Assembly: GCA_027922465.2 (NCBI GenBank)
Contig: BQMF02000213.1
Coordinates: 124,001 to 188,000, forward strand
Length of the DNA stretch: 64,000 nt
Source: Turritopsis dohrnii
Taxonomy: Eukaryota; Cnidaria; Hydrozoa; Anthoathecata; Oceaniidae
Reading direction: 5' to 3'
The position numbers and the translations under genes are program-made. Position 1 is the first letter of the stretch. Every line of letters begins with the position of its first letter. The notes under the pieces were generated by a model. It saw only the letters and a program-made list of their open reading frames with translations, was not told the origin of the DNA and ran no database searches. Of this stretch, positions 33,009 through 44,282 are shown piece by piece.

Positions 33009-35999
33009 ATGGATCAAACCTGTATCCTGTCACATTTGAGCAAATGTGGTCCATTTAGAAAACTTAATTCAGACATGTTGTATGAAATAGATGATTTATA
33101 TCTGTCTGTAAAAAGTCACCTGGTAGACTTGAAGCTTTTGAAGATTCATGATGAAGATCCAAAAATTACAGAAAGAGAGCTTATAGAGAATAGAGCTAGA
33201 TTTAAGTTTACTGCTGATAGTCATATATGTTCTTATCACAGGTAGTTTTGCTATATATACTTCAAACCATCACTTGTTCTTGTTTCATTTATTTGTTATA
33301 ATCAATCATCCAGTGTTGATTTTCAGGTATAACTTAGGCATTTGGAGGCGACCTTCAAAAAAGTGTCAACATCCACATCACACACAGGATACAAAAAAGT
33401 CACCCAAAACAAGAGCAGCAACATTTCATCAACTGAAGCTGATTAAAGAACATTTTGACATTGAAAAGCCATATGGAAGTCAAATTTTTATGTCTCATGT
33501 CAAATCCCTTAATTACAAAGTGAAAGAAAATGATGCAATGTTGAATAATAGTGTCACATCAGAATACAGTGTGGATTTAAATTTTAATCCAGTTGATTTG
33601 TCTGCAGGGCAGTGTCAAGAAGCGAAAGACACACAAAAAGCTTTGTCTGCTGCTTTACACGTGTCTCCATCCTGGCAAATTAAACGAAAAAGTGTGGCAG
33701 ATCTTTCAGATAATACTTTAAGAAGTATTAAAAGTAAATACAAGAAAGCCAGATGTGCCCTCAAAGAAAAGTTTGCAATATCCACTGCTCCTGGGCAACA
33801 TGAGCAACTTGCTGAGCTTTTATCATCAGATGAAGATGAAGAAGAGGAAAAACACTTGTCTTCTAACTTAAAAGATTTGCGCACTGTTTACGAAGCCAGC
33901 GACAAAGTTGGTTAATCGATTGTTCTATGGTTGGCTTCCAAAGACCACACCAAAGAGGAAGTAATGAGTGTATTTAAGTGTTCCAAATGGAAAGTAGACA
34001 ATGCTAGGAAAATCCAAAGTGATTCGGAGGGAATTGTTACTCCAGAAAGTAGAGCATTCTCCCGTGCAAAACTAGACTTGAATAAAAGTGAACACTTCTT
34101 AGAATTTATCTTTAACAATGGTTTATTACAAGATGTTGCTTACGGTGTTACTAAAGTTCGTTATTCAAATGGAGAAACTCAAACTTTGCCTCATGCAATA
34201 ATTACTGACAGATATTCCCATATAATTTCATATTAGATTGATTGTTGTAGGGACACTGATTTTGAATCATTATCCGCAAGTTCGTTATATCGAATACTGA
34301 AATCTCTGAAACCATCTCAAAGAAAATGTTTGGCAGGTTTAGACGATACAGTTGCAGAAGGGTTAAATGGATTTTTAACTTTGCATGATGTTGTGGATAG
34401 ATATATTTCTAATAAGAAGTATGTCAATGATAAATTATAAAAGGGGAAGCGATATTTGAAAATTGGTTTTCAGCAGCATTGTTTTGAACATTCCCAATGT
34501 GCGTCACATTGCTTATCATACGCATTGTCGAAAAGGCCACTTCTATCTAAAGATCGTCATTGCTTTAGTGGTCATGAGAATGAGTGCACTGATTGCATAG
34601 ACCTTTTCGAAGCAATTGACAACATTAAGAGCCAAATTAGTAGCAGTACCTTAAAAAATAAAGATGAAATTGTTTATGATCTGAAAGTCGCTGAAGAAGG
34701 AGTTTGTAAATGGCTGCAACACAATATTCGTCATGTGCAACAAAATGAAGCCAAAATTGATTGTCTTGATAAAGTAAGCTCCACAACTGCTCTCTGGATC
34801 CGTGACTATTGTCAAAAAGTTTTACCTATGCGATTTAGAGAAGCACAATGTAATTACTTTGGTAAAAAAGGCATGTCACTGCATGTTGATGTTTTCTTAT
34901 TGAGAAATGAGATGGGTGAAATACAAAAATCAACTTATTTCACCACAGCATTTAGAAGTGATCAAGATTCTCTTGATTGCTTATCTCTGGCTGACTATGT
35001 TGTGAAGGAGTTTTCGAAAGATCATCCTGATGTCATTGAGTTGTTTGTTAAGTGTGATAATGCTGGGTGCTACCATTGCAAAAAAAGCCCAGAATCAATG
35101 TATAGAGTTTGTAAACAGGTCGACATTTTCTTGAAAAGAATTGACTACAATGAACCCCAAAAGGGGAAAGATCAATGTGATCGAGACAGTGCTGTAGCCT
35201 GCAGTACTCTTCGTTCATATGTTGATGAAGGTCACAATATTCTATGTTCAGAAGACATCTTTGCAGCTTTAACAGAAAGTAACTTGAATGACACAAAGGT
35301 TGCTGTAGTCAGGTTTAATAAAAACCTGTGTAAGTTAGTTTGTGAAGATATTACTGACATATCTCTTTATCATTCCTTCAAATTTTTCGAGAAAGGCATT
35401 AGAATGTGGAGGTACTACAACATTGGATCTGGAGTTTTTCAGCCATTTAAACGAAGCTGGTCATTTCAATCTGGGGCTGTTACCGTAAAATCATTTACCA
35501 GCTGTCATCAAAGTATCAAATGGAAGAAAACTCCCAAACAGCGTTTGGATCGCCAGATTTGTAATACGATATTTTGCAGAGAGCAGAATTGCATTGAGAC
35601 ATTTGGGACTCTTCAGGAACTTGAATATCACATGCTACAAGGGATTCACAACATTCCATCAGTGTCCTCTTCTTTTGACAAAGTAAAGCAGTCGTTTGCT
35701 AATCGTATGATAAAATCAGCCAATGCACATAGCATAATGACATCCTCGCCAATAATTGAAGTTTCAACTAGCCCTTCGCATATCAATATCTTCAATGATA
35801 AAGGGTGGGCACTGCCTGTGCGTTCAACTTTTCGGTTTAACCAAAGACAGAAGTTATTCTTGTTCAATTTGTTCGAGACAGGGGAAAGGACAAGCAATAA
35901 AAGCAGTCCGGAAGAAGTTCAACGGCTGATGAGAAATTCTTTTGATCCGAGTGAATACTGCACTGGAAAGCAAATTGCATCACTGTTCTCAAGATGGTC

Positions 36000-36034
36000 T
36001 AAACAAACACGAGAATCCAGCATTGATGAATTAC
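36000..36034 (+). repeat. 35-bp direct repeat, first copy
   Basis: An identical 35-bp word starting TAAACAAACACGAGAATCCA occurs here inside the transposase frame and again at 36330-36364. Confidence 0.9.
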
Positions 36035-36329
36035 GTCAAAAGATACTGTCTAATGGTAAGTGGTTGTTTCACTCTAGTGAAACTTGTGAAAGCTAAAATC
36101 TCTATTGAATGGTGTAATTTGCCAACATTTTTAGAAAAACAAAATGAAGATCCACCTCAAATTGCCAATGTCGAAGACAACATCTCAAATGTTATACAAG
36201 CAATACATGAAGATTTAGCTGGTAACTTCAAAAGTTATTCAAGGAGCTTTGGATTACCATGGGAAAATTCTTGTGGTCTTTGATTCTATTCATGAATTGA
36301 TAAAAACACAATCTTTTATAGGAATACAT

Positions 36330-36364
36330 TAAACAAACACGAGAATCCAGCATTGATGAATTAC
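36330..36364 (+). repeat. 35-bp direct repeat, second copy
   Basis: Exact copy of 36000-36034, placed immediately before the final exon and out of frame with it. It looks like templated filler DNA from a repair event that rearranged the end of the gene. Confidence 0.85.
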
Positions 36365-36831
36365 TGGCAAGTTTGTCGCTGTCAGATTTGGCAAAAAGTG
36401 GTACCCAGGAGAGATAGTTGACAAAGCTGATGACGACATTGAAATTAGACGCATGAAAATCACTGGGCGAAACTCTTTTTGGTGGCCAGATGATGTTGAT
36501 GTTGGCTGGTATCATGTTAGTGAAGTTATATGCACAATAAACCCACCAATTCCAATATCACAAAGGGCATTCGCCTTATCTCAAGAAGAAAATTCTGTTT
36601 GAAGCTGTTTTTTTTATAATCATTATATAATGATTAATTTATTTAGTCAGACTTTATTTCAACTTATGTTTCGTCTCAGATTAGATAGTCTAATTATATA
36701 TATACTGGTATCCTTTTCCAGCCGATATTTTTAACAAAAACAGCGCAAAAACCAAACTGAATATGTGCATCACGAACACTTTTGATCAAAGTATAAACAA
36801 GAAAAACAGCATAAATAAATTCTATATTTCG

Positions 36832-36888
36832 ACTTTATTACACAGTCATCATCAGGAAAGTTTCCTGATGATGACTGTGTAATAAAGT
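36832..36888. repeat. 57-bp perfect palindrome (28-bp arms)
   Basis: Left arm 36832-36859 begins ACTTTATTACACAGTCATC; the right arm, 36861-36888, is its exact complement, with one unpaired G at 36860. On the - strand, 36855-36827 reads CTGATGA, a short stem (GACT pairing with AGTC) and GAAA, the same hammerhead-like core as at 4224-4251. It is therefore probably a Penelope 3' end in inverted duplication. It directly abuts the 3' end of the Helitron. Confidence 0.85.
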
Positions 36889-36893
36889 ATATA

Positions 36894-36925
36894 CTAGTAT
36901 CCCGTGTAAAAATTTTTTACGGGTT
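36894..36925 (-). terminator. Helitron 3' terminal hairpin and CTAG
   Basis: Stem CCCGTAAAAA pairs with TTTTTACACGGG (one base bulged), followed by ATACTAG. Helitron transposition ends at such hairpins. The same signal ends the copies at 472-499 and 62115-62144. Confidence 0.85.
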
Positions 36926-37390
36926 TTAATTCTGAAAGTGACGTCTCAAAAATGGTTTCGAAAAATTAAATCAAAGCATGTCGAACAGAAAGGGTATCAG
37001 TGCTGTGACTACTTTAAACTTTAGATATAGGAGCGCAGAACAGTCGTTTTACTTTGAAGATCTTAACCCCATCAAAAATAAAAATACGCGCTGAGTGTAT
37101 ATCGGCTTTTTTCACTTAGTAAAACAAAATGTATCGATTGAAGATTGAAGAAGGTTTTAATCGATGTGAGCTGAACTGAGAGAAAGGCTTAGTATAATGA
37201 ATTTAAGTATAGTAAGGTTCCTCAATTGTTTGGAATGTTGACCAGTATAAAAAATATCAAGTGAGAGGAGCGATTTCAAACAACATGGTCAGCTATATGA
37301 CGTGAATCGTGACAATTAAACTAAAAAACGATAACAAATTGACAACAGAATCTATTAAACTTTAAAAAACATTACAAACTGTAAAAAACT

Positions 37391-37465
37391 AATTCTACGC
37401 TGTAAGAAACATGTATAATGTTAAGTTATAGTTTCATTTTACCCTGTTTCTTACAGCGTAGAATT
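37391..37465. repeat. 20-bp inverted repeat (hairpin) in Helitron 3' region
   Basis: AATTCTACGCTGTAAGAAAC (37391-37410) pairs perfectly with 37446-37465 across a 35-nt loop. A further direct copy of the right arm and its flank lies at about 37690-37740 (ACCCTGTTTCTTGCAGCGTA). Confidence 0.9.
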
Positions 37466-37537
37466 ATTCAATATTTTTATGATATTATTTAATAAATTTT
37501 TCTTTTTTTTTTATTCTTATTTTTTTTATTAAAATTG

Positions 37538-37602
37538 GTCGGGCGGGTCCCGACCACCATTTCGGGACCAGACCCGAAATGTCGCCATAGATCGGGAGCC
37601 CG
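37538..37602. repeat. Three consecutive GC-rich hairpins
   Basis: GGTCGGG-CGGGT-CCCGACC (37538-37555, sharing bases), ATTTCGGG-ACCAGA-CCCGAAAT (37559-37580) and CGGG-AG-CCCG (about 37593-37602) stand side by side in otherwise very AT-rich DNA. Confidence 0.8.
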
Positions 37603-37772
37603 GGTTACTTTCCCTGTAAACTGCGAAATCCACATAAATCAATTCTAAAATAAATTAATAAAAATTAATAGTTTACCACAAATATACTTTCATTCTACCC
37701 TGTTTCTTGCAGCGTAGAATTTAATCAATATTTTTATTGTTTTATTGTTGGTTTTATATATTGTTTTATTAT

Positions 37773-38763
37773 TTATTCTACAAATAAAATCTTACTTTTT
37801 CCACAGTTACTCTCGACATCCAGATCTGAAAAAATATCATACACGTGACTGATTAAAGAAGACACTTAAATGAACTATGTGTGTTGCAAAATAAAATGGC
37901 TTACTCGTGATAGGCTTTTCAACATCTAAAAACATATGGAACATAACAGTTAAAGGAGTGTTAAGAATGCATACATTATACATTCATTAAAAATAAGAAT
38001 ATTTGCACTCTTACTTATTGCACTATCCACATCCATTAGATCTGAAAAAAAAAATATAACCGTACTTATATGTACTGATCACTGCTCAAGGAATGGTATT
38101 GTTATACAATACAATAATGCATGAACATTGATTGAACATAATGAAAACTCACTATTCGAATATTTGCTTGTTGCAGCAACATCTAAAAAGTTATATGCGT
38201 ATGTATCTACACCCAGAATATGTATCTACACCCAGAATATATGAAGGAAGGAGTCGTATGAATGAAAAGCACATTAGAAATATAGATAATCTAGCTATTA
38301 CTTAGATAGCTTACCAGAAGGGGTTTTTTGGAAGGGCTGTGCCCGTTTAACCATCATTTTCGTTACTAAAAAATAAAATGTTTATGAATCAAACTAACGA
38401 AGAAACATTCACATAATTTCGTAGTAATTCATTCTCATCCAGCTTCCTTCAGGGTGTTCAAATGGGGACATATAAAGGTAATTATGCGTAAGTTGCATAC
38501 CTGCTTTCTTCTTTTCAAATTCATCTAATTCTAAAAATAAAGCAGTCAAAACCATAAAGTGTATATTCTTTAATGAAAAAGTGGTGAACGTAAATGAGAT
38601 AAACCTTACTTGCAACACATTCTTTTTCCAATACTAAAATATAGGAGGAAGATATATTTATTAGAATGCAAATAACGTAAATGTAGTAGAAAATCCTAGT
38701 TAAAAATGTACAACTTACTGATGTCTTTGTTGGCTGCAGCCATTATTATTTTTTTTATTAATA
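37773..38763 (-). CDS. Small gene built from phase-1 micro-exons, inside the Helitron
   Basis: I recognise no family. Candidate exons are bounded by TTTTAG/TTTCAG and GTAAG/GTGAG/GTATG: 38763-38719 (ATG at 38743), 38633-38610, 38530-38501, 38365-38315, 38182-38153, 38041-38015, 37925-37905, 37825-37796 and 37777-37773 (ending TAA). Internal exons are 24, 30, 51, 30, 27, 21 and 30 bp, all multiples of three, and every intron is phase 1. Joined, they read about 80 residues without a stop: first charged (LDEFEKKKA), then basic (MMVKRAQPFQK), then acidic short repeats (NLMDVDSAI, NLDVESNCG). Several exons start with the same ATCT/ATGT words, which suggests exon duplication. It lies between the Rep-helicase gene and the Helitron 3' end. 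It could be a captured host gene, a Helitron passenger or a chance alignment; the consistent phase argues against chance. Confidence 0.55.
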
Positions 38764-39316
38764 CTAAAATGAAATAAAAATTTCATAGTTTCATAAATAA
38801 TGCCAAAGATACTACATTACTAAACTGCAAATATATCTCTTTGAAAGAGATGCCCTGACTTTTGGTTCATGAATTGCCTATGGAGATGTGTTGCTATTGA
38901 CTAAAAGCTCATGATTTTCCATGCGCAATTCATGGTAACAGAGTACACGACGGGAACGTAAATCAATGGGATAAAGAAGAAATGAACATATCATGTGATA
39001 TAAGCTGATAACATTTCTTCAGTATTAAATATAGCATTTAACAGCTGGGACCTTAAGGAACAGTCATCGTATATCAGAAAAAACGGAAGCAGTAGTTCTA
39101 CTATAAACAGCATTAACGAACCACCAGGCGGATAGAATAAAATATCACACTGGTAAAGATACCCAAAAGGAAAACTATACACAGTGTAATAATCATCCAT
39201 CACATCCGTCACAATAATACACATGTTACTGAACTAACGAAAGGGCACAGACTGACAAATAAATACATTAAAATTTATGACAGGTAAACTACACAACAAA
39301 CAAAACAATAAAGAGT
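38764..39316 (-). other. Helitron 3' flank of Rep-helicase gene
   Basis: 39316 down to about 38900 aligns with 21649-22082 of copy 1, including CCATGAATTGCGCATGG, which can form a small hairpin (38923-38939). The open frame of 77 codons here is present in both copies with substitutions and has no recognisable motif. Confidence 0.6.
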
Positions 39317-42300
39317 TTACTGCAAAACTTGTGGGAGGACAACATTCTGTGTATACAACTTCCCATTGATGTAACCTTGTTTACCTGTGGCAGCAACTTT
39401 GACTTTGACTGATATAAGCGATGTGTTTTGAGACACGACACAGCAATCTGGAATTTCAATGGCACCTTTTGCAGGATCATCTTGTTTAAATGGTAATTCC
39501 CCATTACCCAATTGCAACAGCCACTGACAAAATTGTTGCTCCTCAGGTCTAGCTCTCATATTTTGAGTTAATGAGAATTTTGACACTGAAGCCCACAATG
39601 CAGAACTGGTTAAACACGCCTCAATAACATCAGTGGGTTTTGCTTTCTTTACAACAGGTAAGCATTGACGGAAATCTCCGCCCTGTAACAGTACTTTGCC
39701 ACCAAAGAGAGTATCGTTTTTACAAACATCACGAAGTAATCGATCGATGGCATGAAAAATATGAGTGGAAACCATTGTCGCTTCATCGATTAGAAACAGG
39801 TCTACACTACGTAAGTATTCAGCATGTTTTGATGTTGGAGTTACATTACAAACACTGGTTTCTAAAACAGGAACAGGCAAACGAAATAATGAATGCAATG
39901 TACACCCACCAGAAAGTAAAGTGGCCGCAATACCTGTATATGCAGCAGTAGCGACTTTCCAACCTCTGGCCCTACATGCTGCTATAACGTAGTTGTGTGT
40001 AAATGTTTTACCTGTACCAGCTGGTCCATCAAGATAAAACAATGTATTAGGTTGTGCCAAAGCGTTTTTTACATTTGAAACAGCAGATAATATTGCATCT
40101 GCCACAGCCACCTGCTGCTCATTAAGCAGAGGCCTTACCTGTTGTGTCTGGTCAATGTATAAGTTTACATCAACCTCTTCCTCGTCAATTTGTTCAATTA
40201 ACTCAGGAAGGTTTAATTGTGTTAAGGACATACCAAATTGTTTGAGTATGTTATCAATATATCCCAAAACCTTTTGCTCAGCTTGAGTAGCAGGCAATGT
40301 GCGCGCATAGTCCTCGCACAATTGACCCTTGAATGTATTCCACAGATCCAACGGATTCAATGGCTCACAGTGTGTCAATATTGTGACGAACAGTTGCCTC
40401 AATTGTTGTGGCATTAGGATTGTGGATGCCTCTTCCAATGTATTGTGCCATTTGTCATCATCTTGAAGAAGACCTCTTGCAATACATGCTTCACGAAATG
40501 TATCATAAACAACCCCATTGAACGTGCGCAAATACTCAAATGATGTGGCACCAGGAACATGAAGCAATAAAACTCGAAGGAAAAATCTTTCTCCTTCTGT
40601 TGGTCTTGCATTGTATAGTCGAGCAATTATTGGCTTATATGTTTTATCTCTTGCTTTCCATTTTTTTTCCTTATGATGAAATACATAATGATATGGAATG
40701 TCAGGAAACAGATATTGTCGGGCATCAGGATCTTCAACATTCAATTTAAACCACGCTGTGAGGTGAGTGTCTCTCATAGATGCCCTGTCTGCAGCTGCAT
40801 ACTTTTCACCAGGTTGAAAATAAACCCGTTGAAGATCTGGCAAATGCACTGCCAATCTTTTGATACAGTGTGATTTCTCATGCATGGAGAACTCAAATAT
40901 TCTCCACAGAGCTTCAGGTGCACTAACATATCGAGCATCTAAAAAAGTTTTAATTTCATCATATTGCAATTGTTCGTTAATTTCGACATGCGCTCGATCA
41001 TGTCCTTTATATACGTATTTGAATAAATATTTAACACTTTTTATAGAAGTACAGGCCTCCAAATTTATATGCGCATTATATTTCTTTGATAACCAGGGAC
41101 AGTATGGAACTACCCATCGATTATCTAAATCTACATTTTTAACCCTCACAGTTCGACCATTATTTCGTCTGCGATACAAAGGATAGCCATTAACATTCAT
41201 TTGTGTTGCATCACAGAATGATTTGGGAAAGTCTTTGGTACAGTTGCCATCATCTCCCATACAAACAGAAGTCTCATTGTAAATCCCGCATGGACCATGT
41301 ATCATACACGATTTGATGATGTTGTGTAGTTCTGGCTCCTCATCGGGATCAGGAATTTCAGCACATATCAAGCTGTCAGCATCGTCAGCATTTTGTAATT
41401 TATCCTCTTGTGCTAAATGAATAAGAATATGTGCATGAGGTAAAGAACGCTTTTGAAATTCAATCACATAAAGGTGAGAAATTGTTTTCCCCAATACACC
41501 ATTTTTTATGACATCATTTAAAAGTGCTTTCAATTTCAAATTAAAAACACGTGCAACCAAGTCAGGTCGATAATGTGCAGGCTCATTACCTAAATTTTCG
41601 GTAATTTTCTTCCAATTTGGATTACACGTAAAAGTGCAGAACAAATCAGGTTTTCCCATTTTAGTCACCATAGCCATTGCATCTTGGTAATTTTTTGCAT
41701 AGCTCTTGGACTGCCCTGAAAAGACGATGGTAATATCACATGTCTGCCTGCATTTAAACCTCTATTTCCTGCAACATTGGCAAGATGATCAATCAACCCT
41801 TGATATTGCTCAACACGTAACACTTTTTGGTTTTTCCGAATATAGTTGAGACGTTCAGATTCCACCTTACAGTAACAGCCAACCGCGAGTTGTTGAAATA
41901 ATCTTTTACCTTTTAAGATGGGATTAAAATCATTTCTGTATGAAAACCTATAAGTATAATATTGTAGTGCAGTTGTGCGGCACCGACTACCTGTAGCATA
42001 TTCTGCTACATGAGGAATATCTGTAGTCCATCCAGACTCTCCCCTTGGAAAAAAGACTGGATAAACCATTGGATCCAGATGTGATGAATTTGTTGGTAGA
42101 CATTGCAATGGTCTGTCTCGAGGATAAACAACAATATCCCGAAAGGCAGGTGGTGCACCATCTTCACCAACAAAAACAGCTGCTACTTCATGATTGTAAC
42201 GCCGCCGATCGCCACCACTCCTTAGGTGCATTCTAACCTAAATTTAAAAATGTAAGATTTTGAAAATAAATGATTTTAAAAAAAACCTAGAAAGATTACT

Positions 42301-43408
42301 GATTAATAACTCAAAATTTTACCAAAGATGGTTGGCGATTTTGCTCTTGGGCAAGCCGTAATTCCTCAGCTTCTACCTCACTCATGTATTTGTATGCAGC
42401 AGCGTAAGGACTTTCTCTAATAATGATGTCTTGCAAATTTTGCATTACCTCAGGCGAACAACCTTGATTTTCAGGTCTTGCCATTCTTTCATTGAATGCA
42501 TCCATCCCATCATAAATGTACAACTGACCATATGATGGAGGAACTCCTTCTGACGGATGTAGATTCCCTGTACGGTGACATACCTGACCATTTATTCGAA
42601 AGACAGGTGGTCCTCGACCTGGTGGTGCAGCCATCTTTGCACCCATCGACGCAAAAGCGACAGAACTATTAAACTTTCGAATATTTTCTTGAAAGCTCTT
42701 TGCTTGATTTGTATTACCTACTAAAAGATCTTTAAGATCATTAGGGTAATTAATGTCATTAAGGTGTATCTTACCATTATGACAACATTTGAAATTACTT
42801 TCATCAGCAAACATTTTAGCACCACAGCGTTGACAAACCTTGTCCATGGGGCCTAAGTAATGTTGCTCAGGCAATTGATCAGGTTGACACGCAGCACAAT
42901 GCAAACTTAATGTAGCGGGTCTAGCTCGCATACGTTGCATATTTCTATTCCGCCTAGCTAATCTTTCGTCAGCGTTTTCATTTTGACGGTTCTGAACGCG
43001 TCTTTCAGCATCGCGATTCCTACGGCGCTCATTCTCAAAAATACCTTGAGAATTATGGAGATCATCCATGTTATCATGCGTTTCACGACGTCGCGCAATA
43101 GCGACATCTTCGTGTGCAAACCTACGTTGGATTACTGATCGAATTTGTTGTTGATCAGGTGGTTGCAAAACAAATTGTCCATTCCTAAAAGTTGCTGGAA
43201 TGGCAGGGGCAATAGCATTGCCTCTTCCTATATTATACATGACAGACAGTAGTAATAATAAGGAAACTTTAGAATAGATATAACTACCAAATTGTTGATT
43301 AACTCCCAACCCTGAATAAAATAAATGTTTGACTTTTATGAAAATTAAAAACGCAATTAAAATATAGGTTTCATGAAAGAAAAACATAACTGTAACACAT
43401 TGTAACAA
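39317..43408 (-). pseudogene. Helitron Rep-helicase gene (copy 2)
   Basis: Exon 1 (to 42323) encodes an N-terminal region with CxxC pairs (LHCAACQPDQ, VCQRCGAKMF, FKCCHNGKIH), probably from the Met at MYNIGRGNA. An 85-bp intron (42322-42238) joins it to VRMHLRSGGDRRRYNHEV, the usual Helitron motif. The frame is lost near 41693, where one base is missing in ATGCAAAAAATTACC compared with ATGCAACAAAATTATC in copy 1. The next frame (41677-39317) has the HUH motif LPHAHILIHL, YLFKYVYKGHD, Walker A (DGPAGTGKTFTHNYV), LIDEATMVS, GGDFRQCLPV and LTQNMRARPEEQ. It then jumps in frame across a 567-bp deletion (junction near 39408) and so lacks the last helicase motifs. Rep residues look intact, but the protein cannot be made whole. 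Confidence 0.92.
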
Positions 43409-43494
43409 TCACCTGAGAAAACTCTGAACTGTTCTTAAAATATCGTCACACTCTTTTTAAGTTTCTGCTTTTTAATTCATATATCAGTTCTGAA

Positions 43495-43870
43495 TAAAGA
43501 ATCATAAAAACACACTTTCATTTTCCATAAATCATCTTCCGAAATAAACAACAATAATAAATTACCTCGTAAACTTTACTGGCTTTAATCTTTACTCTTT
43601 AATTCTGAACTATTCTTTATCGCACTTCTTTTTCTGTTTTCTGCTTCTCTGAATAAGAATAAGAATTAAATTAAAGAATCATAAAAAACACACTTTCATT
43701 TTCCATAAATCATCTTCTGAAATTAACAACAATAATAAATTACCTCGTAAACTTTACTGGCTTTAATCTTTACTCTTTAATCTTTTTCTGTTTCTTTTTC
43801 TGTTTTCTGCTTCTCTGAATAAGAATTAAAATAAGACACTTTCATTTTCCATTTCATTTCTATCGTAATA
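43495..43870. repeat. Direct repeats of about 178 bp in the Helitron 5' leader
   Basis: CGTAAACTTTACTGGCTTTA occurs at about 43568 and again 178 bp later; ACACTTTCATTTTCCAT occurs at about 43513, 43691 and 43837. On the - strand each unit carries a donor-like CGAGGTAAT, so they may be repeated untranslated exons upstream of the Rep-helicase gene. Confidence 0.75.
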
Positions 43871-44178
43871 AACAACAATACAAACTTACCTTTTCTTTTC
43901 TTTTTCCTTTTTTTATTGTTTGAGTAATCACCTCCTTCACTTTTCAATACGAAAATGAATTTGTTTACATTTTGAACGAATTTAGTTGCTATGTTTACAA
44001 AACGTTCGAAACGATAAAAATAAAATGCAATGTAAAGGTATCTGTCCTTTACTAATCGTAGAAAAATATTAACCGTGGTCTTAAACACCTTATGAATAAG
44101 TGACCGCATAAACGACCCGAAATTTTAGAGAGTGAAAGCGTGAAAAAAGCGGATGCACAGCGCGTATTAGTATATAGA

Positions 44179-44282
44179 TATAGTCTAAAAAGATAGTCTG
44201 TATACATAATTTTGTTTATATTACAGTTTTCTGAAGCTTTTTTGTAGTTGTAGGTATTATTTCGTGTCATTTTTCCTTTGCT
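44179..44282. other. Short spacer between LINE fragment and Helitron
   Basis: AT-rich; it holds the host A next to the Helitron 5' end. No gene. Confidence 0.4.

Larger units (their letters stand above)
33009..36602 (+). pseudogene. Putative DDE-type transposase of an unassigned family
   Basis: Exon 1 is 33009-33241 and exon 2 starts at 33327; the join gives the Cys/His motif CSYHRYNLGIWRRPSKKCQH. The frame continues with an in-frame TAA at 33913-33915, then to 34236, apparently a short intron ending in TTGTTGTAG (about 34251), and on with a second in-frame TAA at 34438-34440. The long block 34456-36054 has CASHCLSYALS, SLHVDVFLLRN, ELFVKCDNAGCYHC and DYNEPQKGKDQCDRDSA. The spaced Asp and Glu residues suggest an RNase H-like DDE core, but this is inference. 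A C2H2-like finger (CREQNCIETFGTLQELEYHMLQGIH) follows. The last exon (about 36365-36602) encodes FGKKWYPGEIVD and WWPDDVDVGWYHVSEVIC. I recall this domain combination as multi-copy in cnidarians and cannot name the superfamily. Two stops make this copy inactive. Confidence 0.6.
36894..44178 (-). mobile_element. Complete Helitron, 7.3 kb
   Basis: On the - strand it begins with TCTATATACTAATACGCGC (44178 on), preceded by host A, and ends with a hairpin (CCCGTAAAAA/TTTTTACACGGG, about 36900-36925), GATA and terminal CTAG (36897-36894), followed by host T. Insertion between A and T without target duplication is the Helitron hallmark. Its 5' end resembles that of the 59650-62144 Helitron (TCTTATTATACTAATTCGC). 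Contents in gene order: repeated 5' leader (43495-43870), Rep-helicase gene (43408-39317) and a micro-exon gene (38763-37773). Homology with the other Rep-helicase copy extends from mid-gene to about 300 bp past the stop. A frameshift and a deletion make it unable to move by itself. Confidence 0.88.

Noticed and set aside
36832..36888. Rho-independent terminator or regulatory hairpin
   Set aside because: This is eukaryotic DNA, and the hairpin is better explained as two Penelope 3' ends in inverted orientation.
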